From Psychrosphaera saromensis (GTDB lineage Bacteria > Pseudomonadota > Gammaproteobacteria > Enterobacterales > Alteromonadaceae), in assembly GCF_002954545.1 (NCBI RefSeq), contig NZ_MSCH01000003.1:186001-250000 (forward strand): a DNA stretch of 64,000 nt. Direction: 5' to 3'. Of this stretch, positions 1 to 9,313 are shown in pieces; positions within the stretch are counted from its first letter, which is position 1; every line of letters starts with the position of its first letter. The notes below the pieces were generated by a model that saw only the letters and a program-made list of their open reading frames with translations, was not told the DNA's origin and did not search any database. Position numbers and translations under genes: made by a program.

Positions 1-250
1 AGCAATAAAGTAGTTGTAAATTAGTCCATGATAGGTAAAGCCATCTTCTTTACCGAGTAGTATGGAAAGTCGCGCATAATACTGTACCAGTTAGTAATGG
101 TCAACATTCCCTGCACAATTTACATACTACTTTTGATGTTTAAACAAACTAACATTAAGTAAGATTTTGATATAGCAGGCTTTAAAGTATAAATTCGGTA
201 TATCAGCTGTAAGTAAACTTCGAGATAGAAGTAGTTGCGAGATAAAAGCA
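1..250. other. Gene-free left edge
   Basis: I see no credible coding sequence, RNA gene or terminator in this stretch. It is AT-rich. Its right end runs into the CGAG-rich repeat at 251-540. It could be the distal flank of a gene left of the window. Confidence 0.5.
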
Positions 251-540
251 GTTTCGAGCTACGAGTGGCGAGAGGCGAGGAAAAGATAGAGCTGTTTCGA
301 GTACAAAACCAGTTTGAGCTTTTGCTTTTACTCGTACCTCGAGACTCGTTTCTCGTTGCTGAAGGAAGTTTCGAGTGGCGAGTGGCGAGTGGCGAGAAAA
401 AGATAAGGCTGTTTCGAGTACAAAACCAGTTTAAGCTTTTACTTTTGCTTTTACTCGTACCTCGAAACTCGACTCTCGTTGCTGAAGGAAGTTTCGAGTG
501 GCGAGGAAAAGATGGAGCAACTTCGAGACTCGAATCTCGT
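251..540. repeat. CGAG-rich tandem repeat, about 2.4 units of 117-123 bp
   Basis: Two long units start at 251 and 368 and a truncated third at 491. Each opens with GTTTCGAG, followed by copies of GTGGCGAG, then a shared core (GTTTCGAGTACAAAACCAG, a pyrimidine-rich CTTTTGCTTTTACTCGTACC, and CGAGACTCG-like dyads), and closes with TCTCGTTGCTGAAGGAA. The unit lengths differ through gain or loss of short subrepeats. An open frame of 104 codons crosses the array, but its protein is only the translated repeat. I treat it as non-coding. It lies just past the 3' end of mrcB. The dyads could form hairpins, but there is no clear terminator. Confidence 0.75.
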
Positions 541-567
541 CACTCTTAGCTCGCAGCTGCTCTTGTG

Positions 568-2847
568 TCATTTCAAAAAATCAAAAAACGAGGGACATTC
601 TTTAATTTGATCTGATTTTGAGGCCACTTCGGCTTTTCTGATCGGCAGTAAAATATAGTCACCACATTCACCGGAAAGGATCTCACCTGTATTTAAATCT
701 ACTGGGTAAACATCAATATCATTTGGTTTTGGCGTGACAATAGACTCCGCTTTTCTGGCGGCTTGTAAGTCTAAAAATATAGTTACCGCCCCTTGGCTAC
801 CCGTAAGTTTAACCGGTGAGTTATCGTCTTTGCCTATCCAAATGGTGGTTAACTTGTTTTGGTCAAAGCCCATAAACCAACTATCTCTTGAGTCGTCGGT
901 GGTGCCGGTTTTACCTGCATATTGGACATGTGGGTAATACATACCTAAACGTTTTCCAGTGCCCACTTTAGTTACTTGTTTTAGTCCTTCATTAAGCAGG
1001 TAACTGGTGGAGTAGTCGGCGACTTCGGTGACGTCTTTAGACTTACTCCAGATAGCAAAGCCATTAACGTCGGTAATATCAAGAATGGCCGAACTTGTTA
1101 GCTTTTGGCCATAACTTGCAATAGGTTGCAACATTTTGGCGACATTAAGTGGTGACATAGGCACAGCACCCAACAAGATAGATGGATATTGTGGAATACG
1201 TTGTTCAACACCCAAAGATTCTAGTGTCGATATCACCCGATTCAGCCCCAATTCAAGACCTAAATGCACGGTAGGTAAGTTAATTGAGTTAACTAAACCT
1301 TGTTGCAATAACACTGAGTCTGATGTGGTTTTATCGTAGTTTTGCGGCTGCCACTGATCACCCTGATTGTTTTTCATGGCAAGGGCTTTATTAGATAACA
1401 CGCTGGCAAAGTTATATCTTTGGGATTGCAGCGCAGTTAAATAAATAGCGGGTTTGACCAACGAGCCAATATTACGGTTGGCATCTAACGCTCGGTTAAA
1501 TCCAAACGAGTTAGGATTTTTATCACCCACTAACGCCATGATACTCGCGTTGGTACTATCAATAGAAACAACGGCACCGTTAATGTCTTTTAAGCCGTAT
1601 CTCTTTTCTAACTTTCTAACACTACTACCAAACAACTTCTGGTAGTTTTTTTGTAGCACAGGGTCAAGTCCAGTGAATACCAATAAACCATTGGCGCTGT
1701 ATTCATCAACGTCCAACGCTTTTAATTCGCGTTCCACTAGTTGCATATAAGATGGATATAAGTCTCGGCCTTTGGTTTTTTGTTGTCTTATTACCATAGG
1801 TTTAACTATGTATTTTTCATACTCAGCACTGTCCATTACGTTTTCGGACACCATTAGCTGTAGCACTAGATCTCTGCGTTTTTTAGCACGTTCGGCGTGT
1901 CTGGTCGGATTGTAATAAGACGGCCCTTTGACAATAGCGATGAGTAACGCAAATTCGTGTTGCTGCAACTCTACCAGCGGTTTACTAAAATAAAACTTAC
2001 TGGCTAAGGCGAAACCATGTACCGCACGACTGCCATTTTGACCTAAATATATTTCATTAAAATAGGCTTCCAGAATGTCATCTTTACTGAATCGATAATC
2101 TAAAATTAATGCGGTTATCGCTTCTTTGAATTTTCTTAAATAGGTTTTTCTGTTGTCGTTTAGCAGTAAATTTTTAGCTAGCTGTTGAGTAAGCGTACTA
2201 CCGCCTTGTACTTTACGCCCTGCAACTAAATTTGCCCATAAGGCTCGTAAAATAGCAAAAGGCGATACACCATGATGATGATAAAAGTTTTTGTCTTCCA
2301 CCACCAACAAGGTATCTATCATCCACTCTGGCACTGTGGCTAAATTGATAATGTCGCGGTCTTCATTTTTAGAGTTGGTTTTACGGGAAATTAATAAAGG
2401 GTCTAAGCTTTCAATACTAGACAATAACCACTGACCGTCTTGCTCGCGTTGTGCCGAGACAATACGGTCGTCGCTAAATGTTACTTTTAATTTTTTAGGT
2501 TCAAGCTGGTCGTCAACGTAAATAAATCCGCGGCGGTAGACTTCTACCGTTTGGCCTGACACGCTGTACTGACCTGGCTCTACAACGTTATCGACTTGCC
2601 TATAACTCAGAATTTTAAGCTCAGCTACTAATTCATTTCTAGGCAAAAATTTGTGTTGATACAAAGATAAAGGACGAGCAAATACCTTAACCGGCGTTTC
2701 CCATTTTTGTCCTGTCATACGAGTTTGCACCCAAGCGTCCATGTAAATAACATAAAATGCTAAAACAATAGATACCAGAACACCTACCTTTAGAAAACGG
2801 ATACTCCACTTTTTTAGGAACTGATTAGGGTCAACTACGTCTGTCAT
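568..2847 (-). CDS. mrcB: Penicillin-binding protein 1B, bifunctional transglycosylase/transpeptidase
   Basis: Class A PBP that polymerises lipid II and cross-links peptidoglycan at the inner membrane. A short cytoplasmic tail is followed by one membrane segment (about residues 19-37) and a UB2H-like region. The glycosyltransferase domain carries the catalytic glutamate in EDKNFYHHHG (184-193) and GGSTLTQQLAKN (215-226). The transpeptidase domain has SLVK (462-465, nucleophile Ser462), SIN (521-523) and KTGT (646-649). At 759 residues it is somewhat shorter than the E. coli protein (844), mostly at the ends. hrpB lies nearby, as in E. coli, but here an exporter operon separates the two. The family call is secure. 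Confidence 0.97.
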   Translation of the reverse strand: MTDVVDPNQFLKKWSIRFLKVGVLVSIVLAFYVIYMDAWVQTRMTGQKWETPVKVFARPLSLYQHKFLPRNELVAELKILSYRQVDNVVEPGQYSVSGQTVEVYRRGFIYVDDQLEPKKLKVTFSDDRIVSAQREQDGQWLLSSIESLDPLLISRKTNSKNEDRDIINLATVPEWMIDTLLVVEDKNFYHHHGVSPFAILRALWANLVAGRKVQGGSTLTQQLAKNLLLNDNRKTYLRKFKEAITALILDYRFSKDDILEAYFNEIYLGQNGSRAVHGFALASKFYFSKPLVELQQHEFALLIAIVKGPSYYNPTRHAERAKKRRDLVLQLMVSENVMDSAEYEKYIVKPMVIRQQKTKGRDLYPSYMQLVERELKALDVDEYSANGLLVFTGLDPVLQKNYQKLFGSSVRKLEKRYGLKDINGAVVSIDSTNASIMALVGDKNPNSFGFNRALDANRNIGSLVKPAIYLTALQSQRYNFASVLSNKALAMKNNQGDQWQPQNYDKTTSDSVLLQQGLVNSINLPTVHLGLELGLNRVISTLESLGVEQRIPQYPSILLGAVPMSPLNVAKMLQPIASYGQKLTSSAILDITDVNGFAIWSKSKDVTEVADYSTSYLLNEGLKQVTKVGTGKRLGMYYPHVQYAGKTGTTDDSRDSWFMGFDQNKLTTIWIGKDDNSPVKLTGSQGAVTIFLDLQAARKAESIVTPKPNDIDVYPVDLNTGEILSGECGDYILLPIRKAEVASKSDQIKECPSFFDFLK

Positions 2848-3124
2848 ACTTTGCTCTTATAGATAAATGGGGTTCTTATATACGAATATTTTCACACTCT
2901 CTATTGATTCATTGATTTAATAGAGAGCTAGTTATATGTCGGTGCTTATTCTGCTGCTGATATATTTCGGCTGCTTAAATCGCCATTTACATGTAGCGAT
3001 CTACATATAAGGCGACAAAAAGAGAATACTGTCATTTATTGTGACTAATTAACATATTAAAAAGTAAATTATCCCAATTGTATTCTTTTGTGTTTTTGTA
3101 CTGCATTCGTATTCGCCAGCTTTA
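2848..3124. other. Intergenic region upstream of mrcB, with one hairpin
   Basis: This 277-bp gap must hold the mrcB promoter (minus strand). An imperfect hairpin lies at 2981-3014: outer arms CGCC/GGCG, and inner arms ATGTAG/CTACAT around a CGAT loop. It has no T-tract on either strand, so it does not look like a terminator. Its role is unknown. Confidence 0.35.
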
Positions 3125-4276
3125 CTAGCCAAGCGTTTTCTTAAAACGCATAGATGCGACCGCTAAACCAATAATGGTAAACAGGGCTAACCAATATATA
3201 TCAAACGTAAGATCGGTAAACTCCAGGTCTTTTAGCACCACACCACGAATTAACCGCATAAAATGCGTGGCAGGAAAGGCTTCTGCAATATATTGAGCCG
3301 CCAACGGCATGCCTTCATAAGGAAACATAAAACCCGACAAGAGTATCGATGGCAACAAAACAAATATCGTCATTTGAGTAGACTGCAGTTGGTTTTTCGC
3401 GATAGTTGAAATCACCAAACCTAAAGTGAGACTGGCGGCGATAAATAACAAAGTAATGGCTAACAGAGACAGCAAGCTACCATTTACCGGCACATCAAAT
3501 AGCAGATAACCTAAGCCTAAAATAATCACCACTTGTACTACGCCAATAAAAATATACGGAATGATCTTACCTAACATAATCTCTATCGAACGAATTGGCG
3601 TGGTGATCAGCATTTCCATATTGCCTTGTTCACGTTCGCGCACAATAGCTGCCGAAGTAAACATGATCATTGTCATAGTTAATATAATACCGATTAAACC
3701 AGGTACTATATTTACCGCCGTTCGTTGTTCTGGATTGTAATACAAGGTGACTTCAAACGTTGGCGTACTTCTATTTGCAGGCTTTACCGACACTAATTCA
3801 GACAAGGGCATATTGCGTAAACTTTTAATGGTTGCAGCAATTGCAGTATCGGCGCCGTCCACCAGCCACTGTGCAATTGGCCTACTGGTTTCTTCATCAC
3901 TGGAGGCGGGTAAACCAAAGCCTGTGCTAGGGTGACGAGCAACACGTTTAGTGACATCTGGCGGGATAATTAATATTGCGCGGATTTCAGAGCGTTTAAG
4001 TGCGTCTTCTGCCGTTTTTATATCTTGGAATTGCTGCTCAAATTTAACCACTTGAGTGGCGGAGATAGTTTGCACTAACACTCGGCTTAACGCACTTTGG
4101 CTTTGATCAACCACGCCAACTGGAATATGTCTAATATTGGTATTAATCGCATAACCAAACAACATCAGCTGAACAAGTGGGATCATTATCACCATGCCAA
4201 AGGTCATTCTGTCACGTTTAAGTTGGGTTAATTCTTTGAAGAATATCGCCTGAATACGAAGTAAACTTAACATCAT
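3125..4276 (-). CDS. ABC-2 type transporter permease
   Basis: Inner-membrane permease of an efflux ABC system. It has an N-terminal membrane segment, a large extracytoplasmic loop (about residues 45-170) and a C-terminal block of five hydrophobic segments, typical of the ABC2_membrane_3 (YhhJ/YbhR-like) family. I start it at 4276 because that ATG overlaps the stop of the upstream ATPase gene in an ATGA. A longer frame to 4297 would add residues not typical of the family. It is the last gene of a three-gene operon with the lipoprotein adaptor and the ATPase. Only one permease is present, so it probably acts as a homodimer. The substrate is unknown. Confidence 0.88.
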   Translation of the reverse strand: MMLSLLRIQAIFFKELTQLKRDRMTFGMVIMIPLVQLMLFGYAINTNIRHIPVGVVDQSQSALSRVLVQTISATQVVKFEQQFQDIKTAEDALKRSEIRAILIIPPDVTKRVARHPSTGFGLPASSDEETSRPIAQWLVDGADTAIAATIKSLRNMPLSELVSVKPANRSTPTFEVTLYYNPEQRTAVNIVPGLIGIILTMTMIMFTSAAIVREREQGNMEMLITTPIRSIEIMLGKIIPYIFIGVVQVVIILGLGYLLFDVPVNGSLLSLLAITLLFIAASLTLGLVISTIAKNQLQSTQMTIFVLLPSILLSGFMFPYEGMPLAAQYIAEAFPATHFMRLIRGVVLKDLEFTDLTFDIYWLALFTIIGLAVASMRFKKTLG

Positions 4277-5211
4277 TGTCGGCTGTTCCCAGTACAAGTA
4301 ACAAAAACATCTTCCAAACTTGGTCTAACCAAATTTAAAGCCTGTTTGCCTATATTGCTGTGCAGCGCAATAAAACCAATTGGGTCATTTACCGTATTTT
4401 TAATTAATACTCTGAGTCGAGCACCCAACTGAGAGGCGGTGATCACCTCGGGCAATTGTATTAGTTGCTGTTTTAACTCACGAAGTTCAGATGCTTCAAT
4501 TTCAATAACATGAACCGCCATATTGTCCATTAGCTCCGCAGGCGTACCGTCGGCACGTTTAACACCGTCTTCTAATATCGCAAGCTTATGACAACGTTCA
4601 GCTTCATCCATGTAATGGGTAGACACCAAAACACTGGTACCTTGATCACATAAATCAAATAACTGCTCCCAAAATTCACGGCGGTTTTCTGGGTCGACAG
4701 CAGACGTTGGTTCATCTAAAAACAACAATTCTGGTTTATGCAAAGTTGCGGCGGCCAATGCTAAACGCTGACGCTGTCCACCACTCATGCTGCCAGCAAA
4801 TTGGGTTTGTTTATGATTTAAACCGTAAATAGACAGTAATTCGTCAATTCGTTTTTTTTGTTGAGTGCCAGTAATGCCGTATATTTTGCTAATAAACTGT
4901 AGGTTTTCTTTTACCGTTAAATCGTTATACAGAGAAAATCGTTGCGTCATATAACCAATTTTAAGTCTGAGTTTTTCAGCCTCTTGCGGCAAACGTAAAC
5001 CTAACACTTCAATCTCGCCAGAAGTTGGCGTTAACAGGCCTGTTAACATACGAATAGCCGTGGTTTTTCCGCAGCCATTTGGACCCAAAAAACCATAAAT
5101 ACGTGATTTCTCAACGCTAATATCAAGGTTATCTATCGCTTTGAGATCGCCAAAATGTTTACTTAATCCTTTGGCTTGAATCGCGTATTCAGACACGGGT
5201 GAATTATTCAT
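4273..5211 (-). CDS. ABC transporter ATP-binding protein (efflux)
   Basis: Cytoplasmic ATPase that powers the neighbouring permease. It has Walker A GPNGCGKTT (43-51), the signature SGGQRQR (143-149) and Walker B LFLDEPTSAVDP (163-174), followed by the H-loop region STHYMDEAE. The C-terminal part (about 225-312) resembles the extension of CcmA/YbhF-type exporters. There is a single nucleotide-binding domain, unlike E. coli YbhF, which has two. Its start overlaps the upstream adaptor's stop (ATGA) and its own stop overlaps the permease start in the same way, which implies tight translational coupling. Confidence 0.93.
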   Translation of the reverse strand: MNNSPVSEYAIQAKGLSKHFGDLKAIDNLDISVEKSRIYGFLGPNGCGKTTAIRMLTGLLTPTSGEIEVLGLRLPQEAEKLRLKIGYMTQRFSLYNDLTVKENLQFISKIYGITGTQQKKRIDELLSIYGLNHKQTQFAGSMSGGQRQRLALAAATLHKPELLFLDEPTSAVDPENRREFWEQLFDLCDQGTSVLVSTHYMDEAERCHKLAILEDGVKRADGTPAELMDNMAVHVIEIEASELRELKQQLIQLPEVITASQLGARLRVLIKNTVNDPIGFIALHSNIGKQALNLVRPSLEDVFVTCTGNSRQ

Positions 5212-6227
5212 GGCAACTCTACTTGTGCACCAACACCATTAGGTAAAGTGGCGTAACTATCCGGTAATTGGACTTCTGCCAAATACATCAAACGAGAACG
5301 TTCGCCCTGGTTCAACGCATAATAAGGAGTAAATGCAGGCTCTGATGAAATCCAGCGCACTTTGCCCGGCATTGACTGTTTTAAACCATCAACTCTTACG
5401 GTTAATGTATCCCCTGCCGATATTTTTATTCTGTAAGGTTCTGGGATATACACACGAGCATAAGGCGCAACGCCGGCTAATACCACAGCCACAGGACTAC
5501 CGAGAGTGACACGTTCGCCAAGGTTCCAAGGTAGGTTATCTAAAATTCCGTCACGGGTTGCCACTACAGTTAAGTCTAATAGCTTTTTAGACTCGCTGGC
5601 TGCTATCGCTTCCATTGCCGCTAAATGCGCTTTAGCAATGGCTAAGTCTTCTGGACGTGTACCATTGGTTAGTTTTAATAATTCTTCTTTTGCCGACTGC
5701 ACCGCTGCAACATTGGCATCTCTGGACGCTAACGCTTGATCTAACGAGGCCTTACTAACAAGCTCTTGCTCAACTAAGTTTTTTGCTCGGTTGTAACCAA
5801 TTTCACTTTCCAGCAGAGACGCTTTAGCACCATCTAACTTTGCGGTGGCAGATGCTACATCTTCTGATCGAGCACCGTTGCGGAGTTTTTCTAAGTTGGC
5901 TACCGCTTCTTTTACGTTAGCTCTGGCTTTTGCTGTCATGGCCAATTGTAAACGTGTATCTAACTGTACTAATACATTGCCTTTTTTTACTCGCTTGCCC
6001 TGTGCGATAGGCAAATAAACCACAACTTCATTGGCTGTGGCGGTATGGGAGATTCGGTCACGTTCCAATGTCCCCAAAGCCAAACTAGGAGAATCTAAAT
6101 CACACCCAGTTATGGTGAACATTAAAGGGGTTAAAATAATAACAAGCACAGCAGAAAATGAAGATGCTTTTGGCTTGGCTGTTAAGAGTGTCTTTGAAAG
6201 GACTTGGCTGAATGAACGAGTAAACAA
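5208..6227 (-). CDS. HlyD-family membrane fusion lipoprotein of ABC exporter
   Basis: Periplasmic adaptor for the ABC exporter encoded just downstream. The N-terminus has a hydrophobic segment ending in the lipobox-like ITGC, with Cys42 the likely lipidation site. Then come a split biotinyl-lipoyl-like motif (around 70-95 and 220-240), a long alpha-hairpin of repeated Ala/Lys/Glu-rich helices (about 95-215) with two GAR/GTR-type turns, and a C-terminal beta-barrel region. The start is TTG, preceded at 7 bases by AGGA; no in-frame ATG fits better. It resembles YbhG/YhiI adaptors. It is the first gene of the operon, so the promoter should lie at 6228-6347. Confidence 0.88.
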   Translation of the reverse strand: MFTRSFSQVLSKTLLTAKPKASSFSAVLVIILTPLMFTITGCDLDSPSLALGTLERDRISHTATANEVVVYLPIAQGKRVKKGNVLVQLDTRLQLAMTAKARANVKEAVANLEKLRNGARSEDVASATAKLDGAKASLLESEIGYNRAKNLVEQELVSKASLDQALASRDANVAAVQSAKEELLKLTNGTRPEDLAIAKAHLAAMEAIAASESKKLLDLTVVATRDGILDNLPWNLGERVTLGSPVAVVLAGVAPYARVYIPEPYRIKISAGDTLTVRVDGLKQSMPGKVRWISSEPAFTPYYALNQGERSRLMYLAEVQLPDSYATLPNGVGAQVELP

Positions 6228-6347
6228 AATACATTCCTATTAGGTTGAACGTGCGTGATTTTAATTTATCATCTTATAGTTAACATGCTGAATGATTTTA
6301 TGTTATCTAAACGTTAATGGCTATTAAGCTTTAACGTCTATCAACCA

Positions 6348-8894
6348 TTAACTTCTCTTAAGCTGAGACTTAGTTTTACTGGTGGCCACAAAATTAATTG
6401 GGTCGTCTGGCCACGGATGCTTAGGGTATCTACCTTTCATTTCTTTTTTTACATCTTGATACGCATTGTTCCAGAAATTAACTAAATCTTGAGTCACTTG
6501 CAACGGCCTTTGTGCGGGCGATAACAACTCTATTAACAAAGGTTGTTTACCGTGGCAGATAGCTGGGCTAGTTGGCTCACCAAACATTTCCTGTAATTTG
6601 GCAGACAGTTTTGGCGTGTCGGCCAAGTAATCAATTTTTCGGCTAGAACCCGCTGGCGTTTTATAAGTGTCTGGACAGGCTTTTTGGAGTTCTTGTTGTA
6701 ATGACCAGTCCATTGTGTTTAACAGTATGTCAGTAATGTTGAGTTTTTTTAATTGCGCGACACTTTTTACATCCGCCAAATAACTCACTAACCAGTTCTG
6801 CGGATTATTAATCCCCGTGAATAAAGACTCAAACAAGGTATTGTAACTAAAATCAGGCCAAGGCTGGTTTGATTGAGCTTGTGGTAAATGCTGTTTTACT
6901 AGCTGTAATTTTTTTATCAGTACATCAGTTTGCTCATTAATGTTTAAGCAGTTCAAGCCTTTTTGCTTAATGTAATCCAACCAAATTTGTTGCCAACCTT
7001 CTGGCGTTAACGTCAAAGGTTTAGCCTTTTCCGATATAACCAGCTCGCCAATTTTTACTTGCTGGGCTTGATACGGTTTTTGTAACGCGTCTGACCAACC
7101 GGTTTTATCCTCAGATACGATAAGCTCAGGTAACACCTCTTGTATTTCCGTTAAGCTCACTGCGGCATAAGACTGAACATACTGGCCATATTGCCCAGCA
7201 TTAAACTGTGCTATCACAATAAGCTCTGCGTTTGGCTCCACTTGATTGGGATGAAATTGCACGCCAACGCCGTTACTTAACTTCCACTGTTTACCAATCT
7301 TTTTGGCTATATTTTTGGCTATCCTGTCTGGAAATGCCAACGCCAATAACAAGCCTATATGTTCTGGCTCTAGCTGAGACTTTTGTATTTTTGTCAGCTT
7401 AAAACGTTTGCCATAACGGTTAATAAACTCAGATAACTGTGACCAGGTGTAATGATCCATTTTTTCTATTTGCGCAGTTAAGTCACTTTCGTTGTTAGAC
7501 GCTCTACCGTGCTCAATTAATGCGGCTAATACACAAGCGGTTGGTAACAAACCGCTTTGTTCGCTTGGCGAGTTTTGTAAAGCTGCGGCTTTAAGCAACA
7601 TTTTACTTAAGCGTAATCCGGCTCCAATATTTTGATATTGGTTTGCCAAATTACTTACCTGAACACCTTTTATGCCTTGTTCAAAATAGCCTAGTCCTTG
7701 TAGTTTTTGTTGCGCTACATTTAATAAAAAGGGTTCTGGTTTGGTGAGCCAAAACAAATCGTCAAATTGTGCGCCCCACAAATACACTTCTAGTAACAAC
7801 TGGGCTAAATCTACTCGTTCTATTTCTGCTGTGTCGTGTTTTCTGCGGCGGTCAAAGTTTTCTTGTGATCCTAAACGATAACAAAGTCCTGCGCGTAAAC
7901 GCCCTGCACGTCCCATTCGTTGTACAGAAGACGCTTGTGAAATTTGTTGCGTCACTAACTGCTCAGATTTAAGTTTTGGTTGATACACCATGACTTTTTC
8001 AATGCCTGCATCCACCACAATATCCACACCGTCTATGGTTAAACTGGTTTGAGCTATGTTAGTGGCCAGTACAATTTTACGCATGCCTTTTTCGGCTGGT
8101 TTTATTGCGTTCGCTTGTTGCTCTATGGTGAGGCCACCAAATAGCGGATAACATTTAATGTGTGCTGGTAAGGTTTGGTTTAGCCTTTGTTGCACTCGGT
8201 TAATTTCACCTATGCCAGATAAAAATACCAAAACAGAAGACTGCTGATTATTAAAATTTGCGTTAATCGCCATATCAACAGCACGGCAAATATCATCAAT
8301 ACTTGGGGTGGTATAAGTCGTAGCCGTGGCGTTTACGTATTCTACTGTAACTGGGTATTGTCTACCGTCTGACTCTACGATTGGTGCATCCAAGGAGGTT
8401 GATAAGGCTTGCAAGTCTAAGGTGGCCGACATGATCAGTACCTTAACCGTTTCATTTAACTCTTGTGCATCTAAAGTTAAGGCGAGCGCTAAGTCGGTTT
8501 GTAATGCACGTTCGTGGTATTCATCAAAAATGACTAAAGCAATATTGTTAAGCTCAGGATCATTTTGTAACTGCCTAACCAACACGCCGTCGGTCATTAT
8601 GGTAATAACCGTATCTTGCGAGGTTTTGTTTTCACCACGCATCACTAAGCCAATTTGCTCACCTATTTTTTGATTTAACTGTGCAGACAAATACGCTGCA
8701 ATTTGCCGAGCAGCTACACGACGCGGCTCTAATATTATGATTTTATGTTTGTTATTAAATTGCCCAGTTTGTAATAGCAATAACGGCAACCGAGTTGACT
8801 TACCAGCCCCTGGCGGCGCTTGCAAAATAACACGATTTGACGATAAAAGTACTTCAGCCAGTTGTGGGAAAATATCATCTATTGGTAAGGTCAT
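6348..8894 (-). CDS. hrpB: ATP-dependent RNA helicase HrpB
   Basis: DEAH-box helicase of the HrpB family, 848 residues, close to the usual length. Motif I is APPGAGKST (26-34), motif II is DEYHER (124-129; many members have DEFHER) and motif III is SAT in MSATLD. Motif VI is QRMGRAGR in the helicase C-terminal domain. Helicase-associated and HrpB-specific C-terminal domains follow, the latter with the GRYPKHPWPDDP signature at the end. The cellular role is not well defined in the family. It lies upstream of the ABC operon and mrcB on the same strand. Confidence 0.96.
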   Translation of the reverse strand: MTLPIDDIFPQLAEVLLSSNRVILQAPPGAGKSTRLPLLLLQTGQFNNKHKIIILEPRRVAARQIAAYLSAQLNQKIGEQIGLVMRGENKTSQDTVITIMTDGVLVRQLQNDPELNNIALVIFDEYHERALQTDLALALTLDAQELNETVKVLIMSATLDLQALSTSLDAPIVESDGRQYPVTVEYVNATATTYTTPSIDDICRAVDMAINANFNNQQSSVLVFLSGIGEINRVQQRLNQTLPAHIKCYPLFGGLTIEQQANAIKPAEKGMRKIVLATNIAQTSLTIDGVDIVVDAGIEKVMVYQPKLKSEQLVTQQISQASSVQRMGRAGRLRAGLCYRLGSQENFDRRRKHDTAEIERVDLAQLLLEVYLWGAQFDDLFWLTKPEPFLLNVAQQKLQGLGYFEQGIKGVQVSNLANQYQNIGAGLRLSKMLLKAAALQNSPSEQSGLLPTACVLAALIEHGRASNNESDLTAQIEKMDHYTWSQLSEFINRYGKRFKLTKIQKSQLEPEHIGLLLALAFPDRIAKNIAKKIGKQWKLSNGVGVQFHPNQVEPNAELIVIAQFNAGQYGQYVQSYAAVSLTEIQEVLPELIVSEDKTGWSDALQKPYQAQQVKIGELVISEKAKPLTLTPEGWQQIWLDYIKQKGLNCLNINEQTDVLIKKLQLVKQHLPQAQSNQPWPDFSYNTLFESLFTGINNPQNWLVSYLADVKSVAQLKKLNITDILLNTMDWSLQQELQKACPDTYKTPAGSSRKIDYLADTPKLSAKLQEMFGEPTSPAICHGKQPLLIELLSPAQRPLQVTQDLVNFWNNAYQDVKKEMKGRYPKHPWPDDPINFVATSKTKSQLKRS

Positions 8895-9313
8895 GCAGTC
8901 GACTTATCTCGGTTTATCTCAGCCCGCCTCAGTCCACCTAAGTCCATAAACAAAGAGCAGAGCGGGCAAAGCTGAAGAGAATATAAATTGTGCTTTTATA
9001 TGAATAGCTTTTACAAAAAGCGCTTTTTTATTAAGAGCCCTTAAAAAGAATGCAACTTTACCATACCTTGAATTCAAGCGTAATAAACTCATTTTTATAT
9101 TAAAAACGATAACAACTGAATTCCCTCTGCATCTCAATAAAGCAGATCATTAGGTTTTATAGTTTTTCCTCAAACCTATGTCCTAATAATAAACGTATTT
9201 ATAAATAAAAAAACGGCATTTAAGTTACCTTAAACGCCGTTTGCTTGTGTGTTTATTTTGTTTTTTACCCTGTTAATTAATAACTCAGTTGTTTAATTAA
9301 CAATCCAGTAAAT
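8895..9313. other. Intergenic region between hrpB and the FG-GAP gene
   Basis: This 419-bp gap holds the hrpB promoter region and, at its distal end, the terminator of the FG-GAP gene. A 14-bp perfect palindrome AAAAAGCGCTTTTT sits at 9015-9028. Near the hrpB start, 8903-8945 contains degenerate copies of CTCAGTCCACCT. A 72-codon frame on the minus strand (8919-9137) has no family resemblance and overlaps the expected promoter, so I do not call it. Confidence 0.4.
9201..9242 (-). terminator. Rho-independent terminator after the FG-GAP gene
   Basis: On the minus strand the arms AAACGGCGTTTAAG and CTTAAATGCCGTTT form a stem (one mismatch) around a short GTAA loop, followed by a T-rich run. It lies about 70 bp beyond the stop at 9314. 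Confidence 0.85.

Noticed and set aside
235-549. A 104-codon open frame in the CGAG-rich array.
   Set aside because: The translation only mirrors the DNA repeat, and there is no ribosome site. It is better explained as a non-coding repeat.
8919-9137. A 72-codon frame upstream of hrpB on the minus strand.
   Set aside because: No recognisable family, odd composition and no clear ribosome site; it would fill the hrpB promoter region.
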